Source: Bradyrhizobium sp. CSA112
Lineage (GTDB): Bacteria; Pseudomonadota; Alphaproteobacteria; Rhizobiales; Xanthobacteraceae
NCBI RefSeq assembly: GCF_029051645.1
Contig: NZ_JAACFS010000031.1
Location: 1-64,000, forward strand
Direction of reading: 5' to 3'
Length of the DNA: 64,000 nt
The notes beneath the pieces are model-generated. The model was not told the DNA's origin and did not search any database. It saw only the letters and a list, made by a program, of their open reading frames with translations. Shown piece after piece: positions 15,187 to 24,010 of this stretch (position 1 is the stretch's first letter; every line of letters starts with the position of its first letter). The position numbers and the translations under genes are program-made.

Positions 15187-16410
15187 ATGCGACAGATTTT
15201 TCGTACAGCAATGCTTGTTGCTGCGCTCGGCGGCATGTTTATCGGCGCCGCCCGAGGCCAAGCCCAAGCCCAGGACCGCGTCCGGATCGGCGTGCTTAAC
15301 GACCAATCGGGCGTATTTTCGACCTATCAGGGCATAGGCTCGGTCATTTCAGCACAAATGGCCGTGGAGGATTATGGCGGCAAGGCAGCCGGCAAGCCCG
15401 TGGACGTCATCACCGCCGATCACCAGAACAAGACCGACGTTGGGGTGGGCATCGCGCGCCGCTGGTACGACACCGAAAGCATCGACGCCATCTTCGATCT
15501 GCCGAATTCCGCGATCGCGCTCGCGGTCGCCAATATGAGCGAGCAGAAGAACAAGGTCTTCATCGGCTCGGGCGCTGGCACGGCGCTTCTCACCGGCGAG
15601 AAATGCACGCCGAATACCGTGCACTGGACCTACGACACCTATGCCTATGGCCGCGGCCTCGGCAAGGCCGTGGTCGCCCAGGGCGGCAAGAAATGGTTCT
15701 TCCTGACCGCTGACTATGCCTTCGGCCATGATCTGGAGAAGCAGGCGGCCGAAGGCGTCAAGGCATCCGGCGGCGAAGTGCTCGGCGCCGTGCGCCACCC
15801 GCTCGGCACCGCCGACTACGCCTCGTTCCTGCTGCAAGCGCAGGCCTCGGGCGCCGATATCGTCGGCGTGGCGAATGCCGGCGATGACACCATCACCTCG
15901 ATCAAGCAGGCGGCGGAATTTGGCTTGACCCGGAAGCAGAAGCTGGTCGGTTTGATCCTCGGCATGAACGGTATTCCCGCGCTCGGCCTGAAGGCCGCGC
16001 AGGGCGCGCAGATCATGAATCCGTTCTACTGGGATTTGAACGATGGCACGCGCGCCTTCGCCAAGCGGTTCGCCCAACGTCATCCGCAGAACAATTATCC
16101 CAATGACATGCAGGCCGGCGTCTATGCGTCGGTGCTGCATTATCTGAAAGCCGTCGACAAAGCCGGCGGCGCCGCCGACGGCAAGGCCGTGGTGTCAGCG
16201 ATGAAGGCGATGCCGACCGACGATCCGCTGTTCGGCAAGGGGATTATCCGCAGCGACGGACGCAAGATTCACCCGTTCTACCTGCTCGAGGTCAAGAAGC
16301 CCGACGAATCCACGTCGAAATGGGATCTGCTGAAGGTCGTTGCTACGATTCCGGGAGATCAGGCGTTTCGTCCCGAGAGCGAAGGCAACTGCCCGCTGGT
16401 CAAGAAATGA
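15187..16410 (+). CDS. ABC transporter substrate-binding protein, Leu/Ile/Val-aromatic type
   Basis: A 407-residue periplasmic receptor of type I fold. A signal peptide (LVAALGGMFIGAARGQAQA) is followed by VRIGVLNDQSGVFSTYQGIGS, the ADHQNKTDVGVGIARRW segment and the GVYASVLHYLKAV element near the C-terminus. It is closely related to the protein at 18936-20150 and to binding proteins that take up lignin-derived aromatics in Rhodopseudomonas (CouP-type); this comparison is from memory. Start ATG at 15187 follows AGGAGGG. No permease or ATPase is adjacent, so it may use the Liv-type transporter at 26-30 kb or one outside the window. Confidence 0.88.
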   Translation: MRQIFRTAMLVAALGGMFIGAARGQAQAQDRVRIGVLNDQSGVFSTYQGIGSVISAQMAVEDYGGKAAGKPVDVITADHQNKTDVGVGIARRWYDTESIDAIFDLPNSAIALAVANMSEQKNKVFIGSGAGTALLTGEKCTPNTVHWTYDTYAYGRGLGKAVVAQGGKKWFFLTADYAFGHDLEKQAAEGVKASGGEVLGAVRHPLGTADYASFLLQAQASGADIVGVANAGDDTITSIKQAAEFGLTRKQKLVGLILGMNGIPALGLKAAQGAQIMNPFYWDLNDGTRAFAKRFAQRHPQNNYPNDMQAGVYASVLHYLKAVDKAGGAADGKAVVSAMKAMPTDDPLFGKGIIRSDGRKIHPFYLLEVKKPDESTSKWDLLKVVATIPGDQAFRPESEGNCPLVKK

Positions 16411-16477
16411 CCTGACTAGCGGCGGTCGGTGGGAACCGGCCGCCGTCGAAAATCAGTCTTCGATCCTTGCCGTATAT

Positions 16478-16491
16478 GTTGCCAAGGCAAC
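16478..16491. promoter_or_regulatory. Palindrome GTTGCC-N2-GGCAAC, copy 1
   Basis: Six-base arms around AA, in the gap after the binding-protein gene. The same motif occurs at 24917-24930. It resembles TTGCCNNGGCAA-like MarR sites. Its position near the 3' ends of two convergent genes leaves the regulated promoter unclear. Confidence 0.5.
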
Positions 16492-16666
16492 TAATTTATG
16501 CGAGCTTGTTTTCATAACGCGGCCGATCCCAGAGCACAGAGATTGCCGGGCCGCGAGGGAGAAACGGATGTTCGGGCGTGTCGGATCGTCGCGACACAGC
16601 GCGGTGCCGCGTATGCAGCGCCATGGCGGAAGCGTCGTTTGGCACGGCGCCGCCAGTGCGGCTCGT

Positions 16667-17197
16667 TCAAGCCCGATCGTCGACTTCGCCCGCGCCTTTC
16701 ACGGCGTCGAGATTGCCGTGTACCCGCAGCAGCAGCCCAATCAGGGTCTCGCGTTCCGGCTTGCTCAGGCAGGAAAGCAGGCGGCGTTCGCGTTCGAGCG
16801 CGACCGCGATGACCTGGTCGTGGGTGGAATATCCTTTCGCGGTCAGCGAGATCGAATGGGTGCGTCCATCCTGCCGGTCGGCCCTGATGCTGACCAGTCC
16901 GCGCTCCTCCATTGCTGCCAAGGTCCGGCTGACCGGCCCCTTGTCGAAACCGATCACATGGCAGATGCGGGCCGCCGAAATTTCCGGCTCGATCGCGAGC
17001 AGCGACAGGATCCGCCATTCCGTGACGTTGACCCCGAAACGCTTCTGATAGACCACCGTCGCGCTGCGCGACAATTTGTTGGCGATGAAGGTGATGAGCG
17101 CCGGAACGTAACGGTCGAGGTCGAGCACCTGTTCGGCCCGTCCGCTTCTGCCTGCCGCGCCCGCGCGGGGGGCGCGCGCCTGTCTGTTCCTGCTCAT
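16667..17197 (-). CDS. MarR-family transcriptional regulator
   Basis: About 176 residues: basic N-terminal tail (SRNRQARAPRAGAAGRSGRAEQ), then the DLDRYVPALITFIANKLSRSATVVYQKRFGVNVTEWRIL helix pair and a winged helix (ISAARICHVIGFDKGPVSRTLAAMEERGLV, wing RADRQDGRTHSISLT). ATG at 17197 is chosen because GGAAGA lies just upstream; ATG 17230 or GTG 17245 would add 11 or 16 residues. It is divergent from the CYP199A-type P450 gene and probably controls it; an imperfect inverted repeat (AGCG-TGCAC-CGCT, 17237-17249) lies between them. Confidence 0.9.
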   Translation of the reverse strand: MSRNRQARAPRAGAAGRSGRAEQVLDLDRYVPALITFIANKLSRSATVVYQKRFGVNVTEWRILSLLAIEPEISAARICHVIGFDKGPVSRTLAAMEERGLVSIRADRQDGRTHSISLTAKGYSTHDQVIAVALERERRLLSCLSKPERETLIGLLLRVHGNLDAVKGAGEVDDRA

Positions 17198-17277
17198 GCT
17201 CTTCCGAAGCTGCTCCAGCGGACCAGACATAGAGACAGCGTGCACCGCTCTGCAAGAACATTATGCAGGAGACTCAC

Positions 17278-18513
17278 ATGAGCGCGACCTCCCGGACAGA
17301 CCACGTAGCCTCGGCGCAGGGCGCGCCGGCCGGCGTCCCGAGCCTGGACGTGGATCCGTTCTCGGCCGAGTTTTTCGAGGATCCGCACCCGATCCACCAA
17401 GTCCTCCGCGAGGCCGGGCCGCTGGTCTGGCTCGACAAATGGGGCGTCTATGGCGTAGCCCGTTATGCAGAGGTGCATGCCGTTCTCAACGATCCCCTGA
17501 CCTTCTGTTCGAGCCGCGGCGTGGGCTTGAGCGATTTTGCCAAGGAAAAGCCGTGGCGCCCGCAAAGCATCATCCTCGAGGCGGACCCGCCGGCGCATAC
17601 CAGGACGCGCGCGGTGCTCGCCCAAGTGCTGTCGCCGACGGCGATGAAAGGGGTCCGCGAACATTTCACGGCGATGGCCGCCGCCAAGGTCGACGAGCTA
17701 CTGGCGCGCCGGAGTTTTGACGCGGTCGCCGATCTTGCGGAGGCCTATCCGCTTTCGGTCTTTCCCGATGCGATGGGCCTGAAGCAGGAGGGGCGGGAGA
17801 ACCTGCTGCCTTACGCGAGCCTGGTGTTCAACGCGTTCGGACCGCCGAACCAGTTGCGCCAGGAGGCGATCGAGCGCTCCGCGCCCCATCAGGCCTATGT
17901 CGCCGCGCAGTGCCAGCGCGAAAATCTTGCGCCCGGCGGCTTCGGCGCCTGCATCCATGCGCGCGCCGACGCCGGCGACATCACGGCGGACGAGGCGCCG
18001 CTGCTGGTGCGCTCGCTGCTTTCGGCAGGCCTGGATACCACCGTCAACGGCATCGGCGCCGCAATCTATTGCCTGGCGCGCTTTCCCGATCAGCTCGCGC
18101 GGCTGCGCGGCGATCCGACGCTGGCGCGCAATGCCTTCGAAGAGGCGATCCGCTACGAAAGCCCGGTGCAGACCTTCTTCCGCACCACGACGCGAGAGGT
18201 CGAACTCGCGGGACATCGCATCGGTGAAGGCGAGAAGGTTCTGATGTTCCTCGGCGCGGCCAACCGCGATCCGCGGCGCTGGGAGAATCCCGACAGCTAT
18301 GACGTCACCCGCCGCACCTCCGGCCATGTCGGGTTTGGCTCGGGCATCCACATGTGCGTCGGCCAGCTTCTGGCGCGTGTGGAAGGCGAGGTGATGCTGG
18401 CGGCGATCGCACGCAAGGTTGCGGCCATCGAGATCACCGGCCCGGTCAAGCGCCGCTACAACAACACGCTGCGCGGCCTCGAAAGCCTCCCCATCACCAT
18501 TTCTCCGGCCTGA
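17278..18513 (+). CDS. Cytochrome P450, CYP199A type
   Basis: Soluble haem monooxygenase of 411 residues. The sequence closely follows what I recall of CYP199A2/A4 from Rhodopseudomonas palustris, which oxidise para-substituted benzoates and O-demethylate 4-methoxybenzoate. Seen directly: the I-helix LLVRSLLSAGLDTTVNG, the ExxR helix with ALRYESP-like segment (EEAIRYESPVQTFFR), and the haem ligand loop GFGSGIHMCVGQ with Cys360. Start ATG at 17278 follows AGGAG. A [2Fe-2S] ferredoxin gene follows after 10 bases, the arrangement known for CYP199A2 and palustrisredoxin. The likely role is demethylation or hydroxylation of methoxy- or alkyl-benzoates; no ferredoxin reductase is nearby. Confidence 0.93.
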   Translation: MSATSRTDHVASAQGAPAGVPSLDVDPFSAEFFEDPHPIHQVLREAGPLVWLDKWGVYGVARYAEVHAVLNDPLTFCSSRGVGLSDFAKEKPWRPQSIILEADPPAHTRTRAVLAQVLSPTAMKGVREHFTAMAAAKVDELLARRSFDAVADLAEAYPLSVFPDAMGLKQEGRENLLPYASLVFNAFGPPNQLRQEAIERSAPHQAYVAAQCQRENLAPGGFGACIHARADAGDITADEAPLLVRSLLSAGLDTTVNGIGAAIYCLARFPDQLARLRGDPTLARNAFEEAIRYESPVQTFFRTTTREVELAGHRIGEGEKVLMFLGAANRDPRRWENPDSYDVTRRTSGHVGFGSGIHMCVGQLLARVEGEVMLAAIARKVAAIEITGPVKRRYNNTLRGLESLPITISPA

Positions 18514-18523
18514 CGGACCGCAA

Positions 18524-18847
18524 ATGCCAAGCATCATCTTCATCCATCCAGACGGCCGCCGGCAGCAGATCGAGGCGAGCGTTGACGAAAGCGCGATGCA
18601 GGCCGCGACGCGCCACGATCTCAGCGGAATCCTGGCGGAGTGCGGCGGCAACGCCATGTGCGCCACCTGCCATGTCTATGTCGATGAGGGCTGGCTCGCC
18701 CGTCTGCCGACGATGGGCGGCGATGAGGATGCGCTGCTGGACGGCGCCGCTGCCGAACGGCAGGCCAACAGCCGCCTGTCCTGCCAGATCAGGCTCGCCG
18801 CCGATCTCGACGGTTTGGTCCTTAGCCTGCCGGACCGGCAGACGTGA
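18524..18847 (+). CDS. [2Fe-2S] ferredoxin, palustrisredoxin-like
   Basis: A 107-residue vertebrate/adrenodoxin-type ferredoxin. Cluster ligands appear in C-GGNAM-C-AT-C (spacing Cx5Cx2C, near residues 40-50) and in the later SCQIRL segment. It should pass electrons from a flavin-dependent ferredoxin reductase to the P450 encoded immediately upstream. Start ATG at 18524 lies 10 bases after the P450 stop, so the two genes are almost certainly co-transcribed. Its C-terminal RLSCQIRLAADLDGLVLSLPD is typical of P450-linked ferredoxins. Confidence 0.93.
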   Translation: MPSIIFIHPDGRRQQIEASVDESAMQAATRHDLSGILAECGGNAMCATCHVYVDEGWLARLPTMGGDEDALLDGAAAERQANSRLSCQIRLAADLDGLVLSLPDRQT

Positions 18848-18935
18848 CGGCATCATCGGCGGTCATCGCCTGCAACTGAAGTCAAACCTGGCGAAGTCCG
18901 GGAATCTCAAGATCAAATTCCAAAGGGAGAAAACA

Positions 18936-20150
18936 ATGAAGGGTTACAGGTTAGGTCTGGCGCTTGCCTTGTCTTGCGCTGCGTGGGGCGCGGCGCGCGC
19001 GGAGATTTCCGACAACGTTGTACGCGTCGGCGTGCTCAACGATATCTCCGGCATCTTCCAGGACACCAACGGCATGGGTTCGGTGGAAGCCGCGCGGATG
19101 GCGGCGGAAGATTTCAACGGCGGCGGCAAGGGCATCAAGGTCGAAATCGTCTACGCCGATCATCAAAACAAAGCCGACGTCGGTTCCGCCATCGTGCGCA
19201 AATGGCTCGATGTTGATGGGGTCGATGCGGTGGTCGACGTGCCGAATTCGGCCGTGGGCCTCACCATCAATTCGCTGCTGCGCGACAGCCGCATGACGTT
19301 CCTCGCGTCATCGACCGCGAGCTCCGACCTGACCGGCAAGGCCTGTTCGCCCAACACCATCCAGTGGGTCAACGACGCCTGGGCGACCGGCAATTCCACG
19401 GCGGCGGCGATGATGTCGCGCGGCGGCAAGGAATGGTACTTCATCACGGTGAATTTTGCGCTCGGCCAGGGCATTGAGTCTGAAGCCACCAATTACATCG
19501 AAAAGCACGGCGGCAAGGTGCTGGGCTCCGCCAAGCATCCGCTCAACACGGCGGATTTTGCTTCGCTTCTGCTGCAGGCGCAGAATTCCAAGGCCAAGGT
19601 GATCGGGCTCGCCAATGCCGGCGGCGACACCGTCAATGCGGTGAAGCAGGCGGCCGAGTTCGGTCTTCAGCAAAGCGGCCAGACGATGGTGGCGTTCCTG
19701 CTGTTCATCAACGACGTCCACGGCATGGGGCTGAAGGTCGGCCAGGGCCTGCAATTGTTCGAGGCGTTTTACTGGGACATGGACGACGATACCCGCGCCT
19801 TTGCCAAACGGTTTGCAGCGCGGCCGGGCGTGAACGGCAAGATGCCGAGCGGCAACCAGGCCGGCGTCTATGCTTCGACGCTCGCCTATCTCAACGCGGT
19901 GGCGGCCACCGGCAGCGACCATGCGAAAGATGCCGTGCCACAGATGAAGAAGTTCAAGGGCAAGGACAAGCTGTTCGGCGACGTCACCATCCGCCAGGAC
20001 GGCCGCGTCATTCACCCGATGTATCTGTTCGAAGTAAAGAAGCCGGAAGAGTCGAAATACCCTTACGACTATTACAGACTGGTTTCGACCATTCCGGCCG
20101 ATCAAGCTTTCCGGCCGCTTGCCGACGGTGGCTGCTCGCTAGTGAAGTGA
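18936..20150 (+). CDS. ABC transporter substrate-binding protein, Leu/Ile/Val-aromatic type
   Basis: A 404-residue periplasmic receptor, paralogous to the one at 15187-16410; both share RVGVLND, ADHQNK, HPL(N/G)TADFAS and DDTRAFAKRF-like segments. The signal peptide is LGLALALSCAAWGAARA, with maturation near residue 22. Start ATG at 18936 follows GGGAG; longer in-frame extension overlaps the P450 and ferredoxin genes and is rejected. It lies 88 bases after the ferredoxin gene and 95 before the tannase gene, and probably belongs to that transcription unit. The ligand is likely an aromatic acid such as a benzoate or hydroxycinnamate. No permease is adjacent. Confidence 0.9.
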   Translation: MKGYRLGLALALSCAAWGAARAEISDNVVRVGVLNDISGIFQDTNGMGSVEAARMAAEDFNGGGKGIKVEIVYADHQNKADVGSAIVRKWLDVDGVDAVVDVPNSAVGLTINSLLRDSRMTFLASSTASSDLTGKACSPNTIQWVNDAWATGNSTAAAMMSRGGKEWYFITVNFALGQGIESEATNYIEKHGGKVLGSAKHPLNTADFASLLLQAQNSKAKVIGLANAGGDTVNAVKQAAEFGLQQSGQTMVAFLLFINDVHGMGLKVGQGLQLFEAFYWDMDDDTRAFAKRFAARPGVNGKMPSGNQAGVYASTLAYLNAVAATGSDHAKDAVPQMKKFKGKDKLFGDVTIRQDGRVIHPMYLFEVKKPEESKYPYDYYRLVSTIPADQAFRPLADGGCSLVK

Positions 20151-20245
20151 GGCTTATTTCGATTGACGTCCGCGCGGCGCAAACCATTGTAGGCCTGACG
20201 GCCGGCGCAAAATGCGGCTGCAAGACGGTAGCCAGGGGAGAAACA

Positions 20246-21922
20246 ATGCAACGCCTCAAGTTCGACACGCGCGCGTGGGTTCAGTTCGCTTCGCTGATTG
20301 CGGCTGCTTCGCTCTGCAGTCCGGACGCGATGGCCGCGAAAATGGCCGGCGATCCGGCTGCGACCTGCAGCGACCTTATCCGACCGACCGATAATGCCGT
20401 GCGGATCGACTCCGCCTCCATGATCGCGCCTACACCACTCGCAGTCTCCGAGAGAGGACCGACGCCGGCGGCACGCGTCACCCCGGCCAATCCGGAATTC
20501 TGCAAGGTCCTCGGCCAGATCGCGCCATCGGATCCGAAAGCGCCGCCGATCAAATTCCAGGTGAATCTCCCGGTCGAGTGGAATGGCCGCTCGCTGCAAT
20601 ATGGTGGCGGCGGCTTCAACGGCGTGCTGATCAGCGGGCTTGCTTTGCCGCCGGCCTATCCGTTCGGCGCGCCTTCGCCGCTGGCGCGGGGATTTGTCAC
20701 CTATGGTACGGATTCCGGCCATGAGACCAAGCCGGGCGAGCCGCCGCAGGTGTTTGCGCTCAACGACGAGGCTTTCGAGAATTTTGCGCATCGATCCTAC
20801 AAGCGCGTGCGCGATGCCGCCGTGGCCCTGATGGTGCGCGCCTATGGCAACCCGCCCGCCAAACTGTATTTTATGGGATCGTCGGAAGGTGGCCGCGAGG
20901 CGCTGACGATGGCGCAGCGCTATCCCGACGATTTTGACGGCATCTTTGCCCGCGTGCCCGTCATCAACTGGGTTGGATTGCAGCATGCCGGGACGCGGTC
21001 GGGGCTCGCAACAATGGGCGAGGGCTGGATACGCCCCGCGCAGGTCGAATTCGTTGCCAAGGCGGTGCTGCAGGCTTGCGACAAGGCCGACGGCGCGGAG
21101 GATCAGCTCGTTCTGGATTCGGTCGGCTGCAAGGCGAAATTCCAGCCGGAGTCACTGCGTTGCGCGGCGGGCCAAAGCGGCGACCAGTGCCTGACCGAGG
21201 CGCAGATCGCGGCGATCAGGACGCTTCATTCGACTTACAAGTTCTCCTTTCCGCTTGAGAACGGCCTTGATGATTATCCGGGCTGGGGCGTCTCGGGCGA
21301 AAACACGCCTGCCTTCGGTCCGACCGGCGGCTGGATCGCCTGGTGGCTCGGCAAGGCGGCGCCATCGCAGCCGCCGGTGCCGGCCAACGGCATCGCCTGG
21401 ATCTATGGTGCAGGCGGCATCCAGTATGTCTTTGCGCGCGACCCGAAGCTCGATGTCAGGACATACAAGCCCGAGGATCACAAGGAGCGCCTGCTTCAGG
21501 TCTCGCGGTTGATGGATTCGACCAATCCGGACCTGGGCCGCTTCAGCGCGCGCGGCGGCAAGCTCGTGATTCTCGAGAACATGGCCGACTACGCCCAGAG
21601 CCCCTACGCAGGGATACGCTACTTCGAAAACGTGCAGCGCACGCTGGGCAAGGAAAAGACGGCGCAGTTCGCCCGCCTCTATACGGCGCCCGGCGTCGAC
21701 CATGTCGGCTCGGGCGCGCCCGCCAATGTCGACATGCTGGGCGTGCTGGTCGACTGGGTCGAGAATGGCAAGGCGCCCGGCGATCTCGAGGTGATCGAGC
21801 AGAAGGTCGAAGCGCCGGCATTTGAAACGACGCGCTCGCTGCCATTGTGCCAATGGCCGGCTTGGCCGCACTACAAATCGGGGCCGGTCGATCGCGCCGC
21901 CAGTTTTGCCTGCGCGCCGTGA
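20246..21922 (+). CDS. Tannase/feruloyl esterase family protein
   Basis: Secreted or periplasmic serine esterase of 558 residues, in the family that releases ferulic or gallic acid from plant esters. A signal-like hydrophobic N-terminus (FASLIAAASLCSPDAMAA) precedes the catalytic domain. The nucleophile elbow is GSSEGGRE near residue 212; the catalytic His is probably in GVDHVGSG near residue 490. Cysteines that commonly form the CS-D-HC disulphide are present (for example in LEDL-type SLRCAAGQSGDQC and SFACAP regions). Start ATG at 20246 follows GGGGAG. Its product would feed the feruloyl-CoA synthase-like ligase encoded upstream. Confidence 0.87.
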   Translation: MQRLKFDTRAWVQFASLIAAASLCSPDAMAAKMAGDPAATCSDLIRPTDNAVRIDSASMIAPTPLAVSERGPTPAARVTPANPEFCKVLGQIAPSDPKAPPIKFQVNLPVEWNGRSLQYGGGGFNGVLISGLALPPAYPFGAPSPLARGFVTYGTDSGHETKPGEPPQVFALNDEAFENFAHRSYKRVRDAAVALMVRAYGNPPAKLYFMGSSEGGREALTMAQRYPDDFDGIFARVPVINWVGLQHAGTRSGLATMGEGWIRPAQVEFVAKAVLQACDKADGAEDQLVLDSVGCKAKFQPESLRCAAGQSGDQCLTEAQIAAIRTLHSTYKFSFPLENGLDDYPGWGVSGENTPAFGPTGGWIAWWLGKAAPSQPPVPANGIAWIYGAGGIQYVFARDPKLDVRTYKPEDHKERLLQVSRLMDSTNPDLGRFSARGGKLVILENMADYAQSPYAGIRYFENVQRTLGKEKTAQFARLYTAPGVDHVGSGAPANVDMLGVLVDWVENGKAPGDLEVIEQKVEAPAFETTRSLPLCQWPAWPHYKSGPVDRAASFACAP

Positions 21923-21950
21923 GGAAACCTAGTCGGACTGCGTCACAAGC

Positions 21951-22050
21951 TCCTCATGGTGAGGAGCGCGAAGCGCGTCTCGAACCATGAGGCCCCAGTC
22001 GGGCCTTCATCCTTCGAGACGCCGCTAACGCGGCTCCTCAGGATGAGGGT
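21951..22050. repeat. Intergenic palindromic repeat (CCTCATGGTGAG family)
   Basis: CCTCATGGTGAGGAGCGCG and the later CGGCTCCTCAGGATGAGG form long complementary arms around CGTCTCGAACCATGAGG and CCTTCATCCTTCGAGACG. It fills the gap between convergent tannase and NADH dehydrogenase genes and may work as a two-way terminator. Confidence 0.8.
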
Positions 22051-22075
22051 TTGAGCGGATCATGACGCAGTACGA

Positions 22076-23350
22076 CTATCCCGTGACCTTGCTCGAGCCC
22101 TGCGTGATCAGCCGCGCGGCGCGCTGGTCGCGGGCATGAATCCATAGCCAGCTCAAGGCGACGCTGAGCCGGTGGCGCAGGCCGATCAGGAAGTAGATGT
22201 GGGCGATGCCCCAGATCCACCAGGCGAGGTTGCCGCGCAGTTTAATCCGGCCGAAATCGATCACAGCCTTTTTCTTGCCGATCTGCGCGAGGCTGCCGGC
22301 ATGCTTGTAGCGGAACGGCGGCAGCGTGCCGCCGCCGAGGCGGGCCTTGATCAGCGCAGCCACATAGCGTCCCTGCTGCTTGGCCGCCGGCGCGATGCCC
22401 GGCACGGGATTGCCGTCAGGGCCGGCGATCGTCACGGTATCGCCAACGGCAAAGATGTCGGGATGGCCGGGCACGGTAAGGTCGGGCTCGACCTTCAAAC
22501 GGTAGGCGCGGTCGGCGGGCGCGTTCAGCCATTCCGCCGCGCGCGAGGCACGCACGCCGGCGGCCCAGACGATGGTTCTGGCCTCCAGCTTGTTGCCGCC
22601 ATAGACGACGCCATCGATGGCGCATTCGGTGACGGGCTGCCCAAGCACCACCTCGACGCCGATCTCCTCCAGCGAGCGCTGCGCATAGGCGGAGAGGTCC
22701 TCGGGAAAGCCTGCCAGCACGCGCGGGCCGGCCTCGACCAGGACAACGCGGGTCTTGTGGGTGTCGATGTTGCGGAAGTCCGGCGGTAGCGTGTCTCTGG
22801 CGAGGTCGGCGATGGTTCCGGCCATTTCGACGCCGGTCGGGCCCGCGCCGATGATGACGAAGGTGAGCAGCGCCGCGCGCCTGACAGGATCGGTCTCGCG
22901 CTCAGCGCGCTCGAAGGCAACGAGGATGCGCCGCCGCAGCGTGGTGGCGTCCTCCAGCGTTTTCAGGCCCGGCGCGAACGGCTCCCATTCGTCGTGGCCG
23001 AAATAAGCGTGGCGGGCGCCGGTGGCGAGCACCAGCGTGTTGTAGGCGATCGTCTCGCCGTCTTCGAGCCGCACGCACTTCGCCGCGGCGTCGACGCCGC
23101 TGACATTGGCGAACAGCGTCGTCACCTCCTTGCGTCCGCGCAGGAGGTAGCGGATCGGCCAGGCAATTTCTGACGTCGCCAGCGAAGCGGTCGCGACCTG
23201 GTAGAGCAGCGGCTGGAACAGATGATGGTTGCGGCGGTCGATCAGCGTGATCCTGACCGGCGCACCGGCGAGGCCGAAGGCTGCTTCCAGTCCGCCGAAA
23301 CCGGCGCCGACGATGACGACGTGGTGGGGCTGTTTCGGCGCTGTCGTCAT
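22076..23350 (-). CDS. ndh: Type II NADH dehydrogenase (NDH-2)-like FAD oxidoreductase
   Basis: A 424-residue flavoprotein that would transfer electrons from NADH to quinone without pumping protons. An FAD Rossmann motif (VVIVGAGFGGLEAA, residues 11-24) is followed by a second nucleotide-binding fold (VIIGAGPTGVEMAGTIADLA, near residue 165) and the family's ATGARHAYFGHDEW, VWAAGVRA and IFAVGDT segments. The C-terminus has a hydrophobic, membrane-associating stretch (LAWWIWGIAHIYFLIGLRHRLSVALSWLW) as in bacterial NDH-2. The start is ATG at 23350. It is convergent with the tannase gene and shows no functional link to its neighbours. Confidence 0.92.
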   Translation of the reverse strand: MTTAPKQPHHVVIVGAGFGGLEAAFGLAGAPVRITLIDRRNHHLFQPLLYQVATASLATSEIAWPIRYLLRGRKEVTTLFANVSGVDAAAKCVRLEDGETIAYNTLVLATGARHAYFGHDEWEPFAPGLKTLEDATTLRRRILVAFERAERETDPVRRAALLTFVIIGAGPTGVEMAGTIADLARDTLPPDFRNIDTHKTRVVLVEAGPRVLAGFPEDLSAYAQRSLEEIGVEVVLGQPVTECAIDGVVYGGNKLEARTIVWAAGVRASRAAEWLNAPADRAYRLKVEPDLTVPGHPDIFAVGDTVTIAGPDGNPVPGIAPAAKQQGRYVAALIKARLGGGTLPPFRYKHAGSLAQIGKKKAVIDFGRIKLRGNLAWWIWGIAHIYFLIGLRHRLSVALSWLWIHARDQRAARLITQGSSKVTG

Positions 23351-23461
23351 GGCATGCGGCCTTTGGGTTCGGATGTCTCAACACATTGGATTATGTAGCC
23401 ATTTGCGCGTCCGGTCCAAGGCGCGTTTGCTAATCGGTCGATAGCGAAAGCGTATGACGGT

Positions 23462-23585
23462 GTCGTCCCGGCCTTGAGCCGGGACCCATAACCACAGGAT
23501 CTTGTTGTTGCGACGGTTGGAGCCGCAGCACAGCGCAGCAACCACGTCTTGGGGTTATGGGTCCCTGCTTTCGCAGGGACGACGA
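23462..23585. repeat. Palindromic repeat, GTCGTCCC...GGGACCCATAACCAC family
   Basis: Left arm CGTCCCGGCC...GGGACCCATAACCAC and right arm GGTTATGGGTCCCTGC...GCAGGGACGACG, each with its own small hairpin. The 330-base gap at 23351-23681 holds this repeat and the promoter region of the next two genes; no other gene was seen. Relatives lie at 37961, 43192, 44212, 55481, 58780 and 60442. Confidence 0.88.
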
Positions 23586-23681
23586 GAGAAGTATTTGTTT
23601 CCGGGACCGCATCCTTTGGCGGATTCCAAACGTCCTTGGGATCGAAGCGCTGCCTTTGCAGCCGCCAACAAGGAGAAGCCC

Positions 23682-23990
23682 ATGCGACGGACCGTGGTAA
23701 GATACAAGACCAAGCCCGAAATGTCCGACAGGAATGCCGAACTGGTTGCAACGGTGTTTGCCGAGCTGAAAGCAGCGCAGCCGGAAGGCTTCCGCTACAT
23801 GTCGCTGCGGCTGGAGGACGACACCTTCATCCATTTCGTCGAGAGCGCGGCCGATGACGGCTCGAGCCCCTTGCCGAAGCTGGCGGCGTTCGCCGCGTTC
23901 CAGAGCGGCATTCGCGAGCGCTGCGCCGAACCGCCGCTGCCTAAAGGCGCCACCATCGTCGGCAATTATCGCATGCTGGGCGAGGATTGA
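23682..23990 (+). CDS. Small conserved protein, ABM-like
   Basis: A 102-residue protein (VVRYKTKPEMSDRNAELVATVFAELKAAQPEGFRYMSLRLEDDTFIHFVESAADDG) whose pattern of strand-helix-strand and FIHFVE resembles antibiotic-biosynthesis-monooxygenase-like dimeric ferredoxin-fold proteins. No catalytic residues can be assigned. Start ATG at 23682 follows AGGAGA; the frame is open into the upstream repeat, which is rejected as coding. It ends 20 bases before a sigma factor gene and is probably co-transcribed with it, suggesting a role linked to that regulator or its stimulus. Confidence 0.7.
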   Translation: MRRTVVRYKTKPEMSDRNAELVATVFAELKAAQPEGFRYMSLRLEDDTFIHFVESAADDGSSPLPKLAAFAAFQSGIRERCAEPPLPKGATIVGNYRMLGED

Positions 23991-24010
23991 ATCCGCTTGC
24001 CGGAGGCAGA

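Noticed and set aside
16340..17281. Plus-strand open frame of about 313 codons opposite the MarR gene
   Set aside because: It covers the antisense of a well-supported MarR regulator and the intergenic palindrome and has no family resemblance.
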